NCBI RefSeq assembly: GCF_033568475.1 | Contig: NW_027331840.1 | Span: 806,001 to 870,000, forward strand | Source of the DNA: Henckelia pumila | Lineage: Eukaryota; Streptophyta; Magnoliopsida; Lamiales; Gesneriaceae | DNA length: 64,000 nucleotides | Reading direction: 5' to 3' | Shown: positions 1-12,286 of the stretch, one piece after another | Layout: every line of letters starts with the position of its first letter | How positions within the stretch are numbered: the stretch's first letter is position 1 | The notes under the pieces: model-generated | What the model was told of the DNA's origin: nothing | The model's input: the letters and a program-made list of their open reading frames with translations, nothing else | Databases searched by the model: none | Program-made: the position numbers and the translations under genes

Positions 1-1483
1 TTTATTTGAGTTAATCAGAGATTGCAGAGTTCACGAGCCGACTTGATTTTGATCAGGGTCCTTTTTGCAAATTTTGGAAATTTCAGGGACTAAAACGCAA
101 ATAGGGGATTTAATATTTTATCTACACTTAGATTTTTATTTTCATCACTTCTCCTTCCTCCCCAAAGCGTGAACCTCCATTGTAGGCGCCCAAAACGTTT
201 CTTCAAGCTTTGGAATTCTTCGATTTTGTCGATCCGTCCGTTAGAAATTATTTCTGAAGGCAGATTAGCGATCACAGCAACGAGAGCTTCGTTATATTGT
301 AAGTTCTTCTACGATCGGATACATTCTAGTTTTTGGATGTTGTTAGAATCGTTCTAGATTCGAGTATGTTGTTCTCTACAGAGTTCTGATCGTTTATTAT
401 CTGTCAGTTTTGAAATAGAGCGACGTTCGGATTTGTTATGATTTTTGGAAGCCATTTTCGAAAATCATGGTTTTGAGATTTGTTGGGTTTGTCTTGTTGT
501 TGTTGTATTAGCTTTGAATCGAGTTGATATCGGTATTGAACTGCTGTCTGCATATCCAGTTTGTTCAGTTATAGCCGTTATGCCGTCGGTTTGAATTTTG
601 GAGATTTTGAACCGTTTTTGAGTTATGAACTTGGCTTGTAAGTAGATCGTGGTTATTGATCAATCATCTCTTGTATCTGAACAGATTCGTTTGGAGTTGT
701 CAAGCCCTCAGTTAGCAACTGTTTGATCGTTTCAGAGATTGAACGAAGAACGGTATAAAGAGTTTTCCTTGAACCGTTGCCTTGTTGTGGTTAGATTGTG
801 TAGTTGTTGATACAATCTCTTTTGTAGCGTATCCAGAGTTGGGAGCTACTGCATTGAAAGGTAAAAGCAGTCATCGTAGCGGGATAGCATACTCGGGACT
901 GCGGTTCTCGAGTTTTCCCTTTTGAAATCACATACTTGCATCTACACTTGTTCTAGCATGAGGAACTTGTGTATTGTTTGATTGTATTGGCTTTTGTTAA
1001 AAGGATTATGTTTCTGTTATGCATTCATCTTGAGCCAATCTTGTTTCAGCGGGCAGAACCACCCTTTTTGTTTAGACGTTTGGGAACTATGATTGAGTGG
1101 CCCAGGTCGTAGTCATTTTGTCTGGTGCTATCATACTTATTATAGTTGCTCAAAGTCTAGAGGAGTGAGATACGTGGCACCACCTCGATTGGGAGAGTCG
1201 GTGAGTTGTTACGTGATCTTATCCTCGGGATCCCAAAAGCACAGCAGCAATCCCTCGTTATCAGATTTGATATCCCTGTTTAAAGACATGCATTTCATTA
1301 AGTTGTTATTGATTACGTTATTGCATTGAAAGCATGTTTGTTACTTGTATTACTTGTTATGTTGCTTTTACTGGGAATGTCGTTCTCACCGGTTATCCAG
1401 CTGTTGCTTTGTTTTGCTCCTGGATTCTTGTTCGCTTAATTGTTGTTTAATCTGATATTAGTTGTTTAGAACCGAGGTCTCAC
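1..1483. mobile_element. Unclassified LTR-like repeat at the left edge
   Basis: No protein domain is visible. The segment ends in GGTCTCACA, which on the minus strand reads TGTGAGACCTCGG, a plausible TG start of an LTR. This suggests one terminal repeat lying against, or inserted into, the Tat-type element to its right. Its other end lies outside the window. Only the last 75 bp or so (from 1409) recur in the three later array units, so the array breakpoint falls inside this repeat. Family and orientation are unresolved. Confidence 0.4.
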
Positions 1484-2675
1484 ACTTGGGCCTGGCTCCC
1501 CTGTGCCCGGCGCTCTTCAGCAAGTTGAAGGACCCTTGCTTTCCGGGCCGCTTCCGCAGCCTTATTGTCATCTTTTTCCTGAGCAGCCGCCTTCTCGGCC
1601 TCACGTTTTTGAGCGAAGGCCTGCTTCATTAGTCGGGGTTTCTTCTTCTTCGGGGCTGACTCAGCTGTGCAAAATATCAAGGAAAATAAGTGATATATTA
1701 GATACAGTATGGAAATAAAACAAGTACAAAATAACAGTAAAGCATACCAGAGACCGGGGCCTAGTCATCATACTCATCAATAATCCGGTCCACCGGATCA
1801 GTTACCCGGGCACCCAACCCGTAATCATTCAAAATTTTCTCCTCCAAGAGAGGGGCTGAAGGAAATTTTTGGTTTTCCACTAGCTCTTGAGATCGGAGAT
1901 AGGGTTCTTCCACTTTGTAATTCTTAGGGAGTTCGGGTTGAGGATGAAGGGTAGTTAAGAAGTTGGTGGGTCTGGTCCGGTTGCTAGGTAGTTGAATGTA
2001 AAAGAATATCTCTTTCCATCCTTTCCAAGAGGAGGGGGTATCATCCAAGAACCGGGCATTTTGCCGGGAGTTCAAGGAGAAGGACATCTCAGTGAAGCGA
2101 CACGAATAATAATAATGAAAAACAAGAGGGGTGATGGCCAAATTATTTGCTTTGAAAAGGACGTAAGTGGCGGCCATCATACGGAAGGCATTGGGATGAA
2201 ACTGGTTCAGAGGAACCTTATAAAAAGTAGCAATTTTATAATAGAAAGGATGAACAGGGAAACGAAGCCCATTCCTGAGCTGTTCTCTAAAGAAGGTATA
2301 GAACCCCTCGGGTGGCTGGTCAACCCGACCCAGAGGCCCAGGGATGATGATAGAATACGCCGGAGGGATGTTACCCATAAATCGAAGATCTTCTATGGAT
2401 TCCGGGTGTAGGGTACTGGTAAAGTGGGAGAACCAGGGACCTTCGGGGTTTTGTTTGGGCACAGGAAGGAGAGGCCCAGAGTCGGAGATTTTAGCCTTAT
2501 CCTTGTTTTTATAAGGCCCGATTTTAGCCTTCTTCGGACGAGATGAGGAGGGGGCTAGTATGGCTTGGACATTGGAGGTAGCAGGAAGGGGCGAATCGTG
2601 GCGTAAGGCCTCGGATTCTATATTAGAGGAGCCACGAATGTGGGCACTGGAGGATGAAGATGTGGAATTTGACAT
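1480..2675 (-). mobile_element. Antisense ORF of a Tat/Retand-type gypsy element (unit 1)
   Basis: The minus strand encodes a protein block of about 304 residues (1761-2675) followed by a Lys/Ala-rich block (1480-1680). The first block contains PPEGFYTFFREQLRNG and FPVHPFYYKIATFYKVP, which match the plant 'putative gypsy type transposon' family (PF04195). Extra ORFs of this family, antisense to gag-pol, are known from Tat-lineage elements. The ORF has its own promoter: a minus-strand TATAAATA near 2838-2845 and a leader to the ATG at 2675. The two blocks are separated by a gap that looks like an intron. Fossil; the main block looks whole here. Confidence 0.75.
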
Positions 2676-2904
2676 GTTTAAGGGACAAGGAAACTTTAAG
2701 GTAAGATAGACAGAAAACTTACAGAAGAAAGCAAGCTTGACACGCGGAGTCGCCGGAGACGGAGAAGCTTAGAAGCAGGGAAGGAATACGTGAACAGTGA
2801 AAGTAAAGAAAAAATGAAGAAAGGGGTTTCAGTATTTATAGGTGAAGAGCTTTAATTCTGACCGTAGATGAAAAGACGATCGAAGGGTAAGGGTGAACTT
2901 GGGA

Positions 2905-3846
2905 AGTTGAACCGAGCAGCATAATGATGACGCGGGAAGTCGAAAGGACAAGTAACGTCCTCTGACACCTGCCCGTCTTTTCAAATTCTAGGGCTAACGT
3001 CATCCCTATAGCTTTTGGACATTCATGGGGAATACCCTGGGAGGACCGGGGCAGCGGGACCTTAAACAACCAGGGGCAGGGCTGTAAGTCAGGACAGCGA
3101 ATACAACTCTAGCCTAACTATTTTTGGGATGAGTAGTGATGCCCTGGTAAGCCAAAGGGGCAGGGACATAAAGGGTCAGGAATGACAGGATTGTATTAAA
3201 GCAAGGATGACAAGGCTGTAAGTCAGGACAGCGAGTAAGACTCTAGCCCGACTATTTTTGGGGATGAGTAGTGATACCCTGGGAAGGCCGTGGTAGTAGG
3301 GCCATGAATGGCCAGGAGTGGCAGGGCCATATTAAGGCAGGCCATGATCCTCAGGAGCCCGGGATACCAGGTCTGCAGGACTTAGATAAGGTCCGGGTTT
3401 CAGGGACATGATCCCCACGATTACCATAAACCCGAGCATTCCGGGTTCATCATGTGTGACAGGCAAACGTGGGCAACTACTGCACCCACGATCCAGATCG
3501 TGGCCACTACCCAGGAATTGCGGAGTGACACTCTCACTCCAAGGTCTATAAATACCTTGTCACAGGTATTTGTAGAGGTATGTTCATCTAAATTGCCAGA
3601 ACAATATATTAATTTTCTCTAAAGCCCACTCTATTTCTAAGTCTAACTTAAGCATCGGAGTGGCCCCGCCGGAACCCTTCCGGCGCCCCCACTAACGTGC
3701 TTTTTTTTATTCCTTTCCTTGGTGTGCAGATCATCTCGACTAAGGAAGGACAACTCATATATTACCTCTACTAGCCCGGTCACTCAAGTCAGGCCCACTT
3801 CACTACTATGACATCCCGGGCCCTGGTTTTATTAGAACATCATCAA
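2905..3846 (+). mobile_element. Tat/Retand-type gypsy 3' LTR (unit 1; repeated in units 2-4)
   Basis: Plus-strand TATAAATA at 3547-3554 is followed by a leader with AAGCATCGGAGTGGCCCC and the CCGGAACCCTTCCGG palindrome, a layout typical of LTRs in the Tat lineage. The LTR runs directly into MOB1 intron sequence at about 3847, so this is the element's outer right end. The left LTR border is uncertain (2.9-3.1 kb). No gag or pol survives in the window. The equivalent right ends are near 9252, 14653 and 20055. Confidence 0.6.
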
Positions 3847-4096
3847 TCATGATGCCACACCAAGAGGGAAACTTGAATTTTAGTTTGTGTTAATGTAAAT
3901 TCCACTCTCTCTCTCTCTCTCTTTCATGCCACATTCTTCACATTCCATCATTCCTCACTGTTCGATTTATTGTGAATTTCATTTTATACTTGCTTTTTGT
4001 TTCTGGATGATGCCTTGCATCCACATTTTACATTCTGCATACCTTTATATATATGTTTATGAGCCACCGCGTTACATGATTCAATCAATATGATCA
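3847..4096 (+). pseudogene. MOB1 intron 2 fragment, array unit 1
   Basis: This 250-bp stretch matches the minus strand of the intact MOB1 gene between about 43795 and 43450. Shared marks are GATGCCACACCA, a CT microsatellite (3904-3923), and GAGCCACC-CGTTACATGATT just before GATCA. It carries no exon. It is the left flank of the target into which the Tekay/Del-type element inserted. The last five bases (4092-4096, GATCA) are the left target-site duplication. Confidence 0.88.
4092..4096. other. Left target-site duplication GATCA
   Basis: GATCA precedes the TGTAGCGACCC LTR end, and the same five bases follow the far LTR at 24625-24629. In the intact MOB1 paralogue (43450-43454, minus strand) the motif occurs once, which is the empty site. 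Confidence 0.9.
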
Positions 4097-5589
4097 TGTA
4101 GCGACCCATCCCGGATCCACTACCTAACAGAGTTAAGAGCATAATTAAGCATGCATTAAATAAATCGCTGCGGAAGTCTTAAATATAAACAGACCGGCGG
4201 AATACAACCGGCTAAACAAGCTCGATTAAACAACCCAATCGAATTTAAATAAAAACCTACAGCTAATCCTGCTGTCTTCAAGGTCACGGGCTACTCCAGG
4301 CTCCTGATGCTCAAACCTGCACCTCCACCTGCCCCGTCGAATAGGGTGTCCAAATATATAGAAAAGATTGGACGTGAGCTTTAAGCTCAATACGAAAGCA
4401 CGGATAAACATACAAATATGATGCATACAAATGACAGGGTATCCATATCTGGGATAACTGTATACAAACTGCTCAGACTGGCATCTGGGATATAAGTTCG
4501 TCACATCGGGGTAGCTAACCACTGTGTGCGACCACTCATTCCCGAATAACGGACGCGGACCACAGAGTCCTCCAGATATCAGTACCTAAGGGTACTCGAT
4601 ATCAAAACGTCCAACAGGGCTGAGTAACCCAAACTGCCTCATCTCAAAAGATATACTGATGTACAGGCACAAGATGATATGCACATGCCGCATAACAATA
4701 ATAACATGCAAACACATAAATGCAACATATAAGCATGCATATCCGCTAGCAATCTCAGTCAGTACTTACGTACCTTTCTAAGGCAGTCCTAGTAGTCCCA
4801 CTCTAGGTTCCAAGCCTATCAACAAGTCTACAATGAAAATATTCATGCATCAATCAATAAGCTCTAAAAGCCTTAACTAAGCTATTGCATACTCCTAAAT
4901 AATTTAAGGAGACCATAGCTATACATGCGTCCGTCGTCAGCCCACTGATGGCGACTATCCCGCAACTAGGGGCACACCCTTGCTGCAGCTCCATAGCCTC
5001 GAGCACTGCTCCGCTAAACGAGTACTGCTCAGCTACTATGTCAAACACTGTCTGACTATACTACAAATAATATTCTACTCCAAATCTAAAATAAGAGTAC
5101 CCAAAGCCCTAAAATAGAGCCACGTGGGCAAAGGAGAGAATTCGGAATTGGCAAGAAATGAGGAGCTCGGACCTCATATTTATAGCCAATGATCGGAAGC
5201 TCCGTTCCTGATCGGAAGCTCCGAACGTGTAGATCGGAAGATCCGTTCCTCCGATCGGAAGCTCCGTTTGATACGTGTAAATTCGGTCCACATGCAACCA
5301 CACACCTGTCACCGACAACCATCGGAAGCTCCGATCCTGATCGGACGTTCCGATCTCCCTGCTTCCGATGTGGTTCCGAACTTACCAAGATCGGAGGCTC
5401 CGATCCTGGATCGGTGGTTCCGATCCCACTCGAGTCATGAAACCCTCTAAGCCATTTTCGAGTGTCCTGGATCCATTTCTGGACTCCGTTAATCCTTCTG
5501 GAATTTCCTTAATCATGGTTTACTTAATCTCGATATGATTATACGATTAATTACTCATTAATCACTAGTTTTGGATACGGGTCACTACA
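4097..5589 (-). mobile_element. Tekay/Del-type gypsy LTR, array unit 1 (3' LTR of the element)
   Basis: A 1493-bp LTR with TGTAGCGACCC and GGGTCACTACA ends. It reads on the minus strand: a TATAAATA box lies at 5177-5184 (minus), and the polypurine-like CCTTTTAAGGTGGTGGGAA plus a GATTTCGAGGACGAAATCC tail stand directly before its minus-strand start. This tail is typical of Tekay/Del chromoviruses. Between 5190 and 5430 the U3 carries a cluster of near-palindromic ATCGGAAGCTCCGAT motifs. Fossil LTR; it looks whole. Confidence 0.85.
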
Positions 5590-6814
5590 TTCCCACCACC
5601 TTAAAAGGATTTCGTCCTCGAAATCTAAGGTAAACCTCGGAATATAGTAAAAACCACTTGTTCAATTCATCAATAGTTTCGATTCCAAATATTGGGTTTA
5701 ATAACCTTCTACAGACCCAATCTTCGATAAAATAGTGTAACACTACTGACTACCGTCAGTTATCCATAGATAACCTCAACAACACGGCACCTTCGGTCCA
5801 AATTGTCAATTGAATCAGTCACACTGCCTACAAATCTTAGCGATGACACCCTTGCTAAGATCGTAACTAATCAGCAGCTATGTCTAGACATGTACGAACT
5901 CCATCGCAGCCCAACTAGAGAACAAGATACAACACATTGTATCTCACTGGTCTATCGGTAACATCGTATCCCTTGATGTTATCGAAAAGCTCTAAACAAA
6001 CGATCTAGATTCAACTCTCGGTCAAATCCTAGATGTCCTTTTTCCAAAACAGTACCTTATGCGAAATAGAATGACAACTACCTGCCACCCGCTCGCAGAG
6101 CAATCGCACCACTTCACACAACTCTAACCATCAGAAATCCTCAGACTGATTGCAATAAACCTTGATCCGAATCTCGCTATCGTAGATAGCATCTACTCGA
6201 TTACATTAGTCATCCTGCCATGGATAACAACAAAATCCTGACAATTCCTGGCGTCATAGTACGTACTTTCAGTACTCACCCTGCCATTGACCAACGAATG
6301 TTCCCAAAGAACAACAACTAGCAAACAAAGATTACTAACCCCAATTGTGATAAGATCCTTATACACAATTTCTTGTCCAAAAGCATTCTTCGAGGTCGTC
6401 GTCTCGAAATTCACTAACATCATGTTGAAACTCCCAGATGGACCAACACCATACTCGGCAGTAGTATCCTATATCAGATGTTTACTTCTATCTCGGAACT
6501 AGAGATAGTATTGACGAAAACGATTCTGGTTAATCCTGTTCCAGATAACCAAACCTTGGCTCCCTAACGAGGATAACCAAACTGATTCACCAAGCGCGGA
6601 ATCCTTTCTTTTTTTTTTCTGCAGCCTGAGCATTTTCTGCCCAGGTCTTCCGCGCGCAGGCGAGGCCTTCGATGGGCCTCTGAATTGTTTGCCCACGCGC
6701 GCGCGAGCTTGGTACCTTGCGCAGACACGAGCCTTTGGTTGGTCTTGGGTGATGAAGCCCGCGCGAGCTTGGTGCCTCGCGCGGGCGCGCGGCGTTTAAA
6801 AAAAAACTTTTGAA
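5590..6814 (-). mobile_element. 3' internal region of the Tekay/Del-type element (repeated in units 2-4)
   Basis: This lies inward of the LTR and begins on its minus-strand end with the GACGAAATCC tail and the purine tract. No convincing reverse transcriptase, integrase or chromodomain sequence is seen, so it is probably untranslated 3' sequence or a decayed/non-autonomous body. The unit border falls in a GC-rich stretch at its far end. Equivalent stretches: 10992-12215, 16395-17618 and 21795-22245. Confidence 0.6.
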
Positions 6815-6885
6815 TTGTTTTGCTCCTGGATTCTTGTTCGCTTAATTGTTGTTTAATCCGAGATTAGTTGTTTAGAACCGAGGTC

Positions 6886-8081
6886 TCACACTTGGGCCTG
6901 GCTCCCCTGTGCCCGGCGCTCTTCAGCAAGTTGAAGGACCCTTGCTTTCCGGGCCGCTTCCGCAGCCTTATTGTCATTTTTTTCCTGAGCAGCCGCCTTC
7001 TCGGCCTCACGTTTTTGAGAGAAGGCCTGCTTCATTAGTCGGGGTTTCTTCTTCTTCGGGGCTGACTCAGCTGTGCAAAATATCAAGGAAAATAAGTGAT
7101 ATATTAGATACAGTATGGAAAGAAAACAAGTACACAATAACAGTAAAGCATACCAGAGACCGGGGCCTGGTCATCATACTCATCAATAATCCGGTCCACC
7201 GGATCAGTTACCCGGGCACCTAACCCGTAATCATTCAAACTTTTCTCCTCCAAGAGAGGGGCTGAAGGAAATTTTTGGTTTTCCACTAGCTCTTGAGATC
7301 GGAGATAGGGTTCTTCCACTTTGTAATTCTTAGGGAGTTCGGGTTGAGGAGGAAGGGTAGTTAAGAAGTTGGTGGGTCTGGTCCGGTTTCTAGGTAGTTG
7401 AATGTAAAAGAATCTCTCTTTCCATCCTTTCCAAGAGTAGGGGGTATCATCCAAGAACCGGGCATTTTGTCGGGCGTTCAAGGAGAAGGCCATCTCAGTG
7501 AAGCGACATGAATAATAATAATGAAAAACAAGAGGGGTGATGGCCAAATTATTTGCTTTGAAAAGGACGTAAGTGGCGGCCATCATACGGAAGGCATTGG
7601 GATGAAACTGGTTCAGAGGAACCTTATAAAAAGCAGCAATTTTATAATAGAAAGGATGAACAGGGAAACGAAGCCCATTCCTGAGCTGTTCCCTAAAGAA
7701 GGTATAGAACCCCTCGGGTGGCTGGTCAGCCCGACCCAGAGGCCCAGGGATGATGATAGAATACGCCGGAGGGATGTTACCCATAAATCAAAGATCTTCT
7801 ATGGATTCCGGGCGTAGGGTACTGGTAAAGTGGGAGAACCAGGGACCTTCGGGGTTTTGTTTGGGCACAGGAAGGAGAGGCCCAGAGTCGGAGATTTTAG
7901 CCTTACCCTTGTCCTTATAAGGCCCGATTTTAGCCTTCTTCGGACGAGATGAGGAGGGGGCTAGTATGGCTTGGACATTGGAGGTAGCAGGAGGGGGCGA
8001 ATCGTGGTGTAAGGCCTCGGATTCTATATCAGAGGAGCCACGAATGTGGGCACCGGAGGATGAAGATGTGGAATTTGACAT
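6886..8081 (-). mobile_element. Antisense PF04195-type ORF, unit 2
   Basis: Same two-block arrangement as in unit 1, with the start codon at 8081. The main block carries about one break, so this copy is a fossil. Sequence and upstream TATA region are nearly identical to the other units. Confidence 0.7.
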
Positions 8082-9252
8082 GTTTAAGGGACAAGGAAAC
8101 TTTAAGGTAAGATAGACAGAAAACTTACAGAAGAAAGCAAGCTTGACACGCGGAGTCGCCGGAGACGGAGAAGCTTAGAAGCAGGGAAGGAATACGTGAA
8201 CAGTGAAAGTAAAGAAAAAATGAAGAAATGGGTTTCAGTATTTATAGGTGAAGAGCTTTAATTCTAACCGTAGATGAAAAGACGATCGAAGGGTAAGGGT
8301 GAACTTGGGAAGTTGAACCGAGCAGCATAATGATGACGCAGGAAGTCGAAAGGACAAGTAACGTCCTCTGACACCTGCCCGTCTTTTCAAGTTCTAGGGC
8401 TAACGTCATCCCTATAGCTTTTGGACATTCATGGGGAATACCCTGGGAGGACCGGGGCAGTGGGACCTTAAACAACCAGGGGCAGGGCTGTAAGTCAGGA
8501 CAGCGAATACGACTCTAGCCTAACTATTTTTGGGATGAGTAGTGATGCCCTGGTAAGCCAAGGGGGCAGGGACATAAAGGGTCAGGAATGACAGGGTTGT
8601 ATTAAAGCAAGGATGACAAGGCTGTAAGTCAGGACAGCGAGTAAGACTCTAGCCCGACTATTTTTGGGGATGAGTAGTGATACCCCGGGAAGGCCGTGGT
8701 AGCAGGGCCATGAATGGCCAGGAGTGGCAGGGCCGTATTAAGGCAGGCCATGTTCCTCAGGAGCCCGGGATACTAGGTCTGCAGGACTTAGATAAGGCCC
8801 GGGTTTCAGGGACATGATCCCCACGATTACCATAAACCCGAGCATTCCGGGTTCATCGTGTGTGACAGGCAAACGTGGGCAACTACTGCACCCACGATCC
8901 AGATCGTGGCCACTACCCAGGAATTGCGGAGTGACACTCTCACTCCAAGGTCTATAAATACCTTGTCACAGGTATTTGTAGAGGTATGTTCATCTAAATT
9001 GCCAGAACAATATATTCATTTTCTCTAAAGCCCACTTTATTTCTAAGTCTAACTTAAGCATCGGAGTGGCCCCGCCAGAACCCTTCCGGCGTCCCCACTA
9101 ACGTGCTTTTTTTTATTCCTTTCCTTGGTGTGCAGATCATCTCGACTAAGGAAGGACAACTCATATATTACCTCTACTAGCCCGGTCACTCAAGTCAGGC
9201 CCACTTCACTACTATGACATCCCGGGCCCTGGTTTTATTAGAACATCATCAA

Positions 9253-9498
9253 TCATGATGCCACACCAAGAGGGAAACTTGAATTTTAGTTTGTGTTAAT
9301 GTAAATTCCACTCTCTCTCTCTCTCTCATGCCACATTCTTCACATTCCATCATTCCTCACTGTTCGATTTATTGTGATTTTCATTTTATACTTGCTTTTT
9401 GTTTCTGGATGATGCCTTGCATCCACATTTTACATTCTGCATACCTTTATATATATGTTTATGAGCCACCGCGTTACATGATTCAATCAATATGATCA
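9253..9498 (+). pseudogene. MOB1 intron 2 fragment, array unit 2
   Basis: Copy of the unit 1 fragment with a shorter CT tract. It was carried along by the tandem duplication. Confidence 0.88.
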
Positions 9499-10991
9499 TG
9501 TAGCGACCCATCCCGGATCCACTACCTAACAGAGTTAAAAGCATAATTAAGCATGCATTAAATAAATCGCTGCGGAAGTCTTAAATATAAACAGACCGGC
9601 GGAATACAACCGGCTAAACAAGCTCGATTAAACAACCCAATCGAATTTAAATAAAAACCTACAGCTAATCCTGTTGTCTTCAAGGTCACGGGCTACTCCA
9701 GGCTCCTGATACTCAAACCTGCACCTCCACCTGCCCCGTCGAATAGGGTGTCCAAATATACAAAAAAGACTGTACGTGAGCTCTAAGCTCAATACGAAAG
9801 CACGGATAAACATACAAATATGATGCATGCAAATGACAGGGTATCCATATCTGGGATAACTGTATACAAACTGCTCAGACTGGCGTCTGGGATATAAGTT
9901 CGTCACATCGGGGTATCTAACCACTGTGTGCGACCACTCATTCCCGAATAACGGACGCGGACCACGGAGTCCTCCAGATATCAGTACCTAAGGGTACTCG
10001 ATATCAAAACGTCCAACAGGGCTGAGTAACCCTAACTGGCTCATCTCAAAAGATATACTGATGTACAGGCACAAGATGATATGCACATGCCGCATAACAA
10101 TAATAACATGCAAACACATAAATGCAACATATAAGCATGCATATCCGCTGGCAATCTCAGTCAGTACTTACGTACCTTTCTAAGGCAGTCCTAGTAGTCC
10201 CACTCTAGGTTCCAAGCCTATTAACAAGTCTACAATGAAAATATTCATGCATCAATCAATAAGCTCTAAAAGCCTTAACTAAGCTATTGCATACTCCTAA
10301 ATAATTTAAGGAGACCATAGCTATACATGCGTCCGTCGTCAGCCCACTGATGGTGACTATCCCGCAACTAGGGGCACACCCTTGCTGCAGCTCCACAGCC
10401 TCGAGCACTGCTCCGCTAAACGAGTACTGCTCAGCTACTATGTCAAACACTGTCTGACTATACTACAAATAATATTCTACTCCAACTCTAAAATAAGAGT
10501 ACCCAAAGCCCTAAAATAGAGCCACGTGGGCGAAGGAGAGAATTCAGAATTGGCAAGAAATGAGGAGCTCGGACCTCATATTTATAGCCAACGATCGGAA
10601 GCTCCGTTCCTGATCGGAAGCTCCGAACGTGTAGATCGGAAGATCCGTTCCTCCGATCGGAAGCTCCGTTTGATACGTGTAAATTCGGTCCACATGCAAC
10701 CACACACCTGTCACCGACAACCATCGGAAGCTCCGATCCTGATCGGACGTTCCGATCTCCCTGCTTCCGATGTGGTTCCGAACTTACCAAGATCGGAGGC
10801 TCCGATCCTGGATCGGTGGTTCCGATCCCACTCGAGTCATGAAACCCTCTAAGCCATTTTCGAGTGTCCTGGATCCATTTCTGGACTCCGTTAATCCTTC
10901 TGGAATATCCTTAATCATGGTTTACTTAATCTCGATATGATTATACGATTAATTACTCATTAATCACTAGTTTTGGATACGGGTCACTACA
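9499..10991 (-). mobile_element. Tekay/Del-type LTR, array unit 2
   Basis: 1493 bp, same ends and same orientation as the LTR in unit 1. Confidence 0.85.
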
Positions 10992-12286
10992 TTCCCACCA
11001 TCTTAAAAGGATTTCGTCCTCGAAATCTAAGGTAAACCTCGGAATATAGTAAAAACCACTTGTTCAATTCATCAATAGTTCCGATTCCAAATATTGGGTT
11101 TAATAACCTTCTACAGACCCAATCTTGGATAAAATAGTGTAACACTACTGACTACCGTCAGTTATCCATCGATAACCTCAACAACACGGCACCTTCGGTC
11201 CAAATTGTCAATTGAATCAGTCACACTGCCTACAAATCTTAGCGATGACACCCTTGCTAAGATCGTAACTAATCAGCAGCTATGTCTAGACATGTACGAA
11301 CTCCATCGCAGCCCAACTAGAGAACAAGATACAACACATTGTATCTCACTGGTCTATCGGTAACATCGTATCCCTTGATGTTATCGAAAAGCTCTAAACA
11401 AACGATCTAGATTCAAATCTCGATCAAATCCTAGATGTCCTTTTTCCAAAACAGTACCTTATGCGAAATAGAATGACAACTACCTGCCACCCGCTCGCAG
11501 AGCAATCGCACCACTTCACACGACTCTAACCATCAGAAATCATCAGACTGATTGAAATAAACCTTGATCCGAATCTCGCTATCGTAGATAGCATCTACTC
11601 GATTACATTAGTCATCCTGCCATGGATAACAACAAAATCCTGACAATTCCTGGCATCATAGTACGTACTTTCAGTACTCACCCTGCCATTGACCAACAAA
11701 TGTTCCCAAAGAACAACAACTAGCAAACAAAGATTACTAACCCCAATTGTGATAAGATCCTTATACACAATTTCTTGTCCAAAAGCATTCTTCGAGGTCG
11801 TCGTCTCGAAATTCACTAACATCATGTTGAAACTTCCAGATGGACCAACACCATACTCGGCAGTAGTATCCTATATCAGATGTTTACTTCTATCTCGGAA
11901 CTAGAGATAGTATTGACGAAAACGATTCTGGTTAATCCTGTTCCAGATAACCAAACCTTGGCTCCCTAACGAGGATAACCAAACTGATTCACCAAGCGCG
12001 GAATCCTTTCTTTTTTTTTCTGCAGCCTGAGCATTTTCTGCCCAGGTCTTCCGCGCGCGGGCGAGGCCTTCGATGGGCCTCTGAATTGTTTTCCCACGTG
12101 CGCGCGAGCTTGGTACCTTGCGCGGACGCGAGCCTTTGGTTGGTCTCGGGTGATGAAGCCCGCGCGAGCTTGGTGCCTTGCGCGGGCGCGCGGCGTTTAA
12201 AAAAAAACTTTTGAATTGTTTTGCTCCTGGATTCTTGTTCGCTTAATTGTTGTTTAATCCGAGATTAGTTGTTTAGAACCGAGGTC

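Larger units (their letters stand above)
1409..6814. repeat. Array unit 1
   Basis: Parts: left-repeat tail 1409-1483, Tat-type part 1484-3846, MOB1 intron piece 3847-4096, Tekay/Del-type LTR 4097-5589, internal flank 5590-6814. The flank ends in a GC-rich stretch (about 6650-6795) with two imperfect copies of a GCGCGAGCTTGGT-containing motif. Unit 1 is the only unit preceded by the long left repeat. Its Tat half shares variants with unit 4 and its Tekay/Del half with unit 2. Confidence 0.9.
6815..12215. repeat. Array unit 2
   Basis: Parts: left-repeat tail 6815-6889, Tat-type part 6890-9252, MOB1 intron piece 9253-9498, Tekay/Del-type LTR 9499-10991, internal flank 10992-12215. The junction with unit 1 reads TTTTGAATTGTTTTGCTCC. 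The shared TTGTTTT is short microhomology with the left border at 1409. Confidence 0.9.

Noticed and set aside
169-1329. Small plus-strand frames in the first 1.3 kb as host exons
   Set aside because: Short, with no family resemblance, and the segment looks like LTR sequence; a GT donor-like site near 300 is not enough.
1992-2411. 139-residue plus-strand frame, repeated in the units
   Set aside because: Shadow of the antisense PF04195-type ORF on the other strand.
5200-5250. AGATCGGAAGA resembles the start of a common sequencing adapter
   Set aside because: It is one variant of a repeated LTR motif and occurs at the same place in all four units and in the partner LTR.
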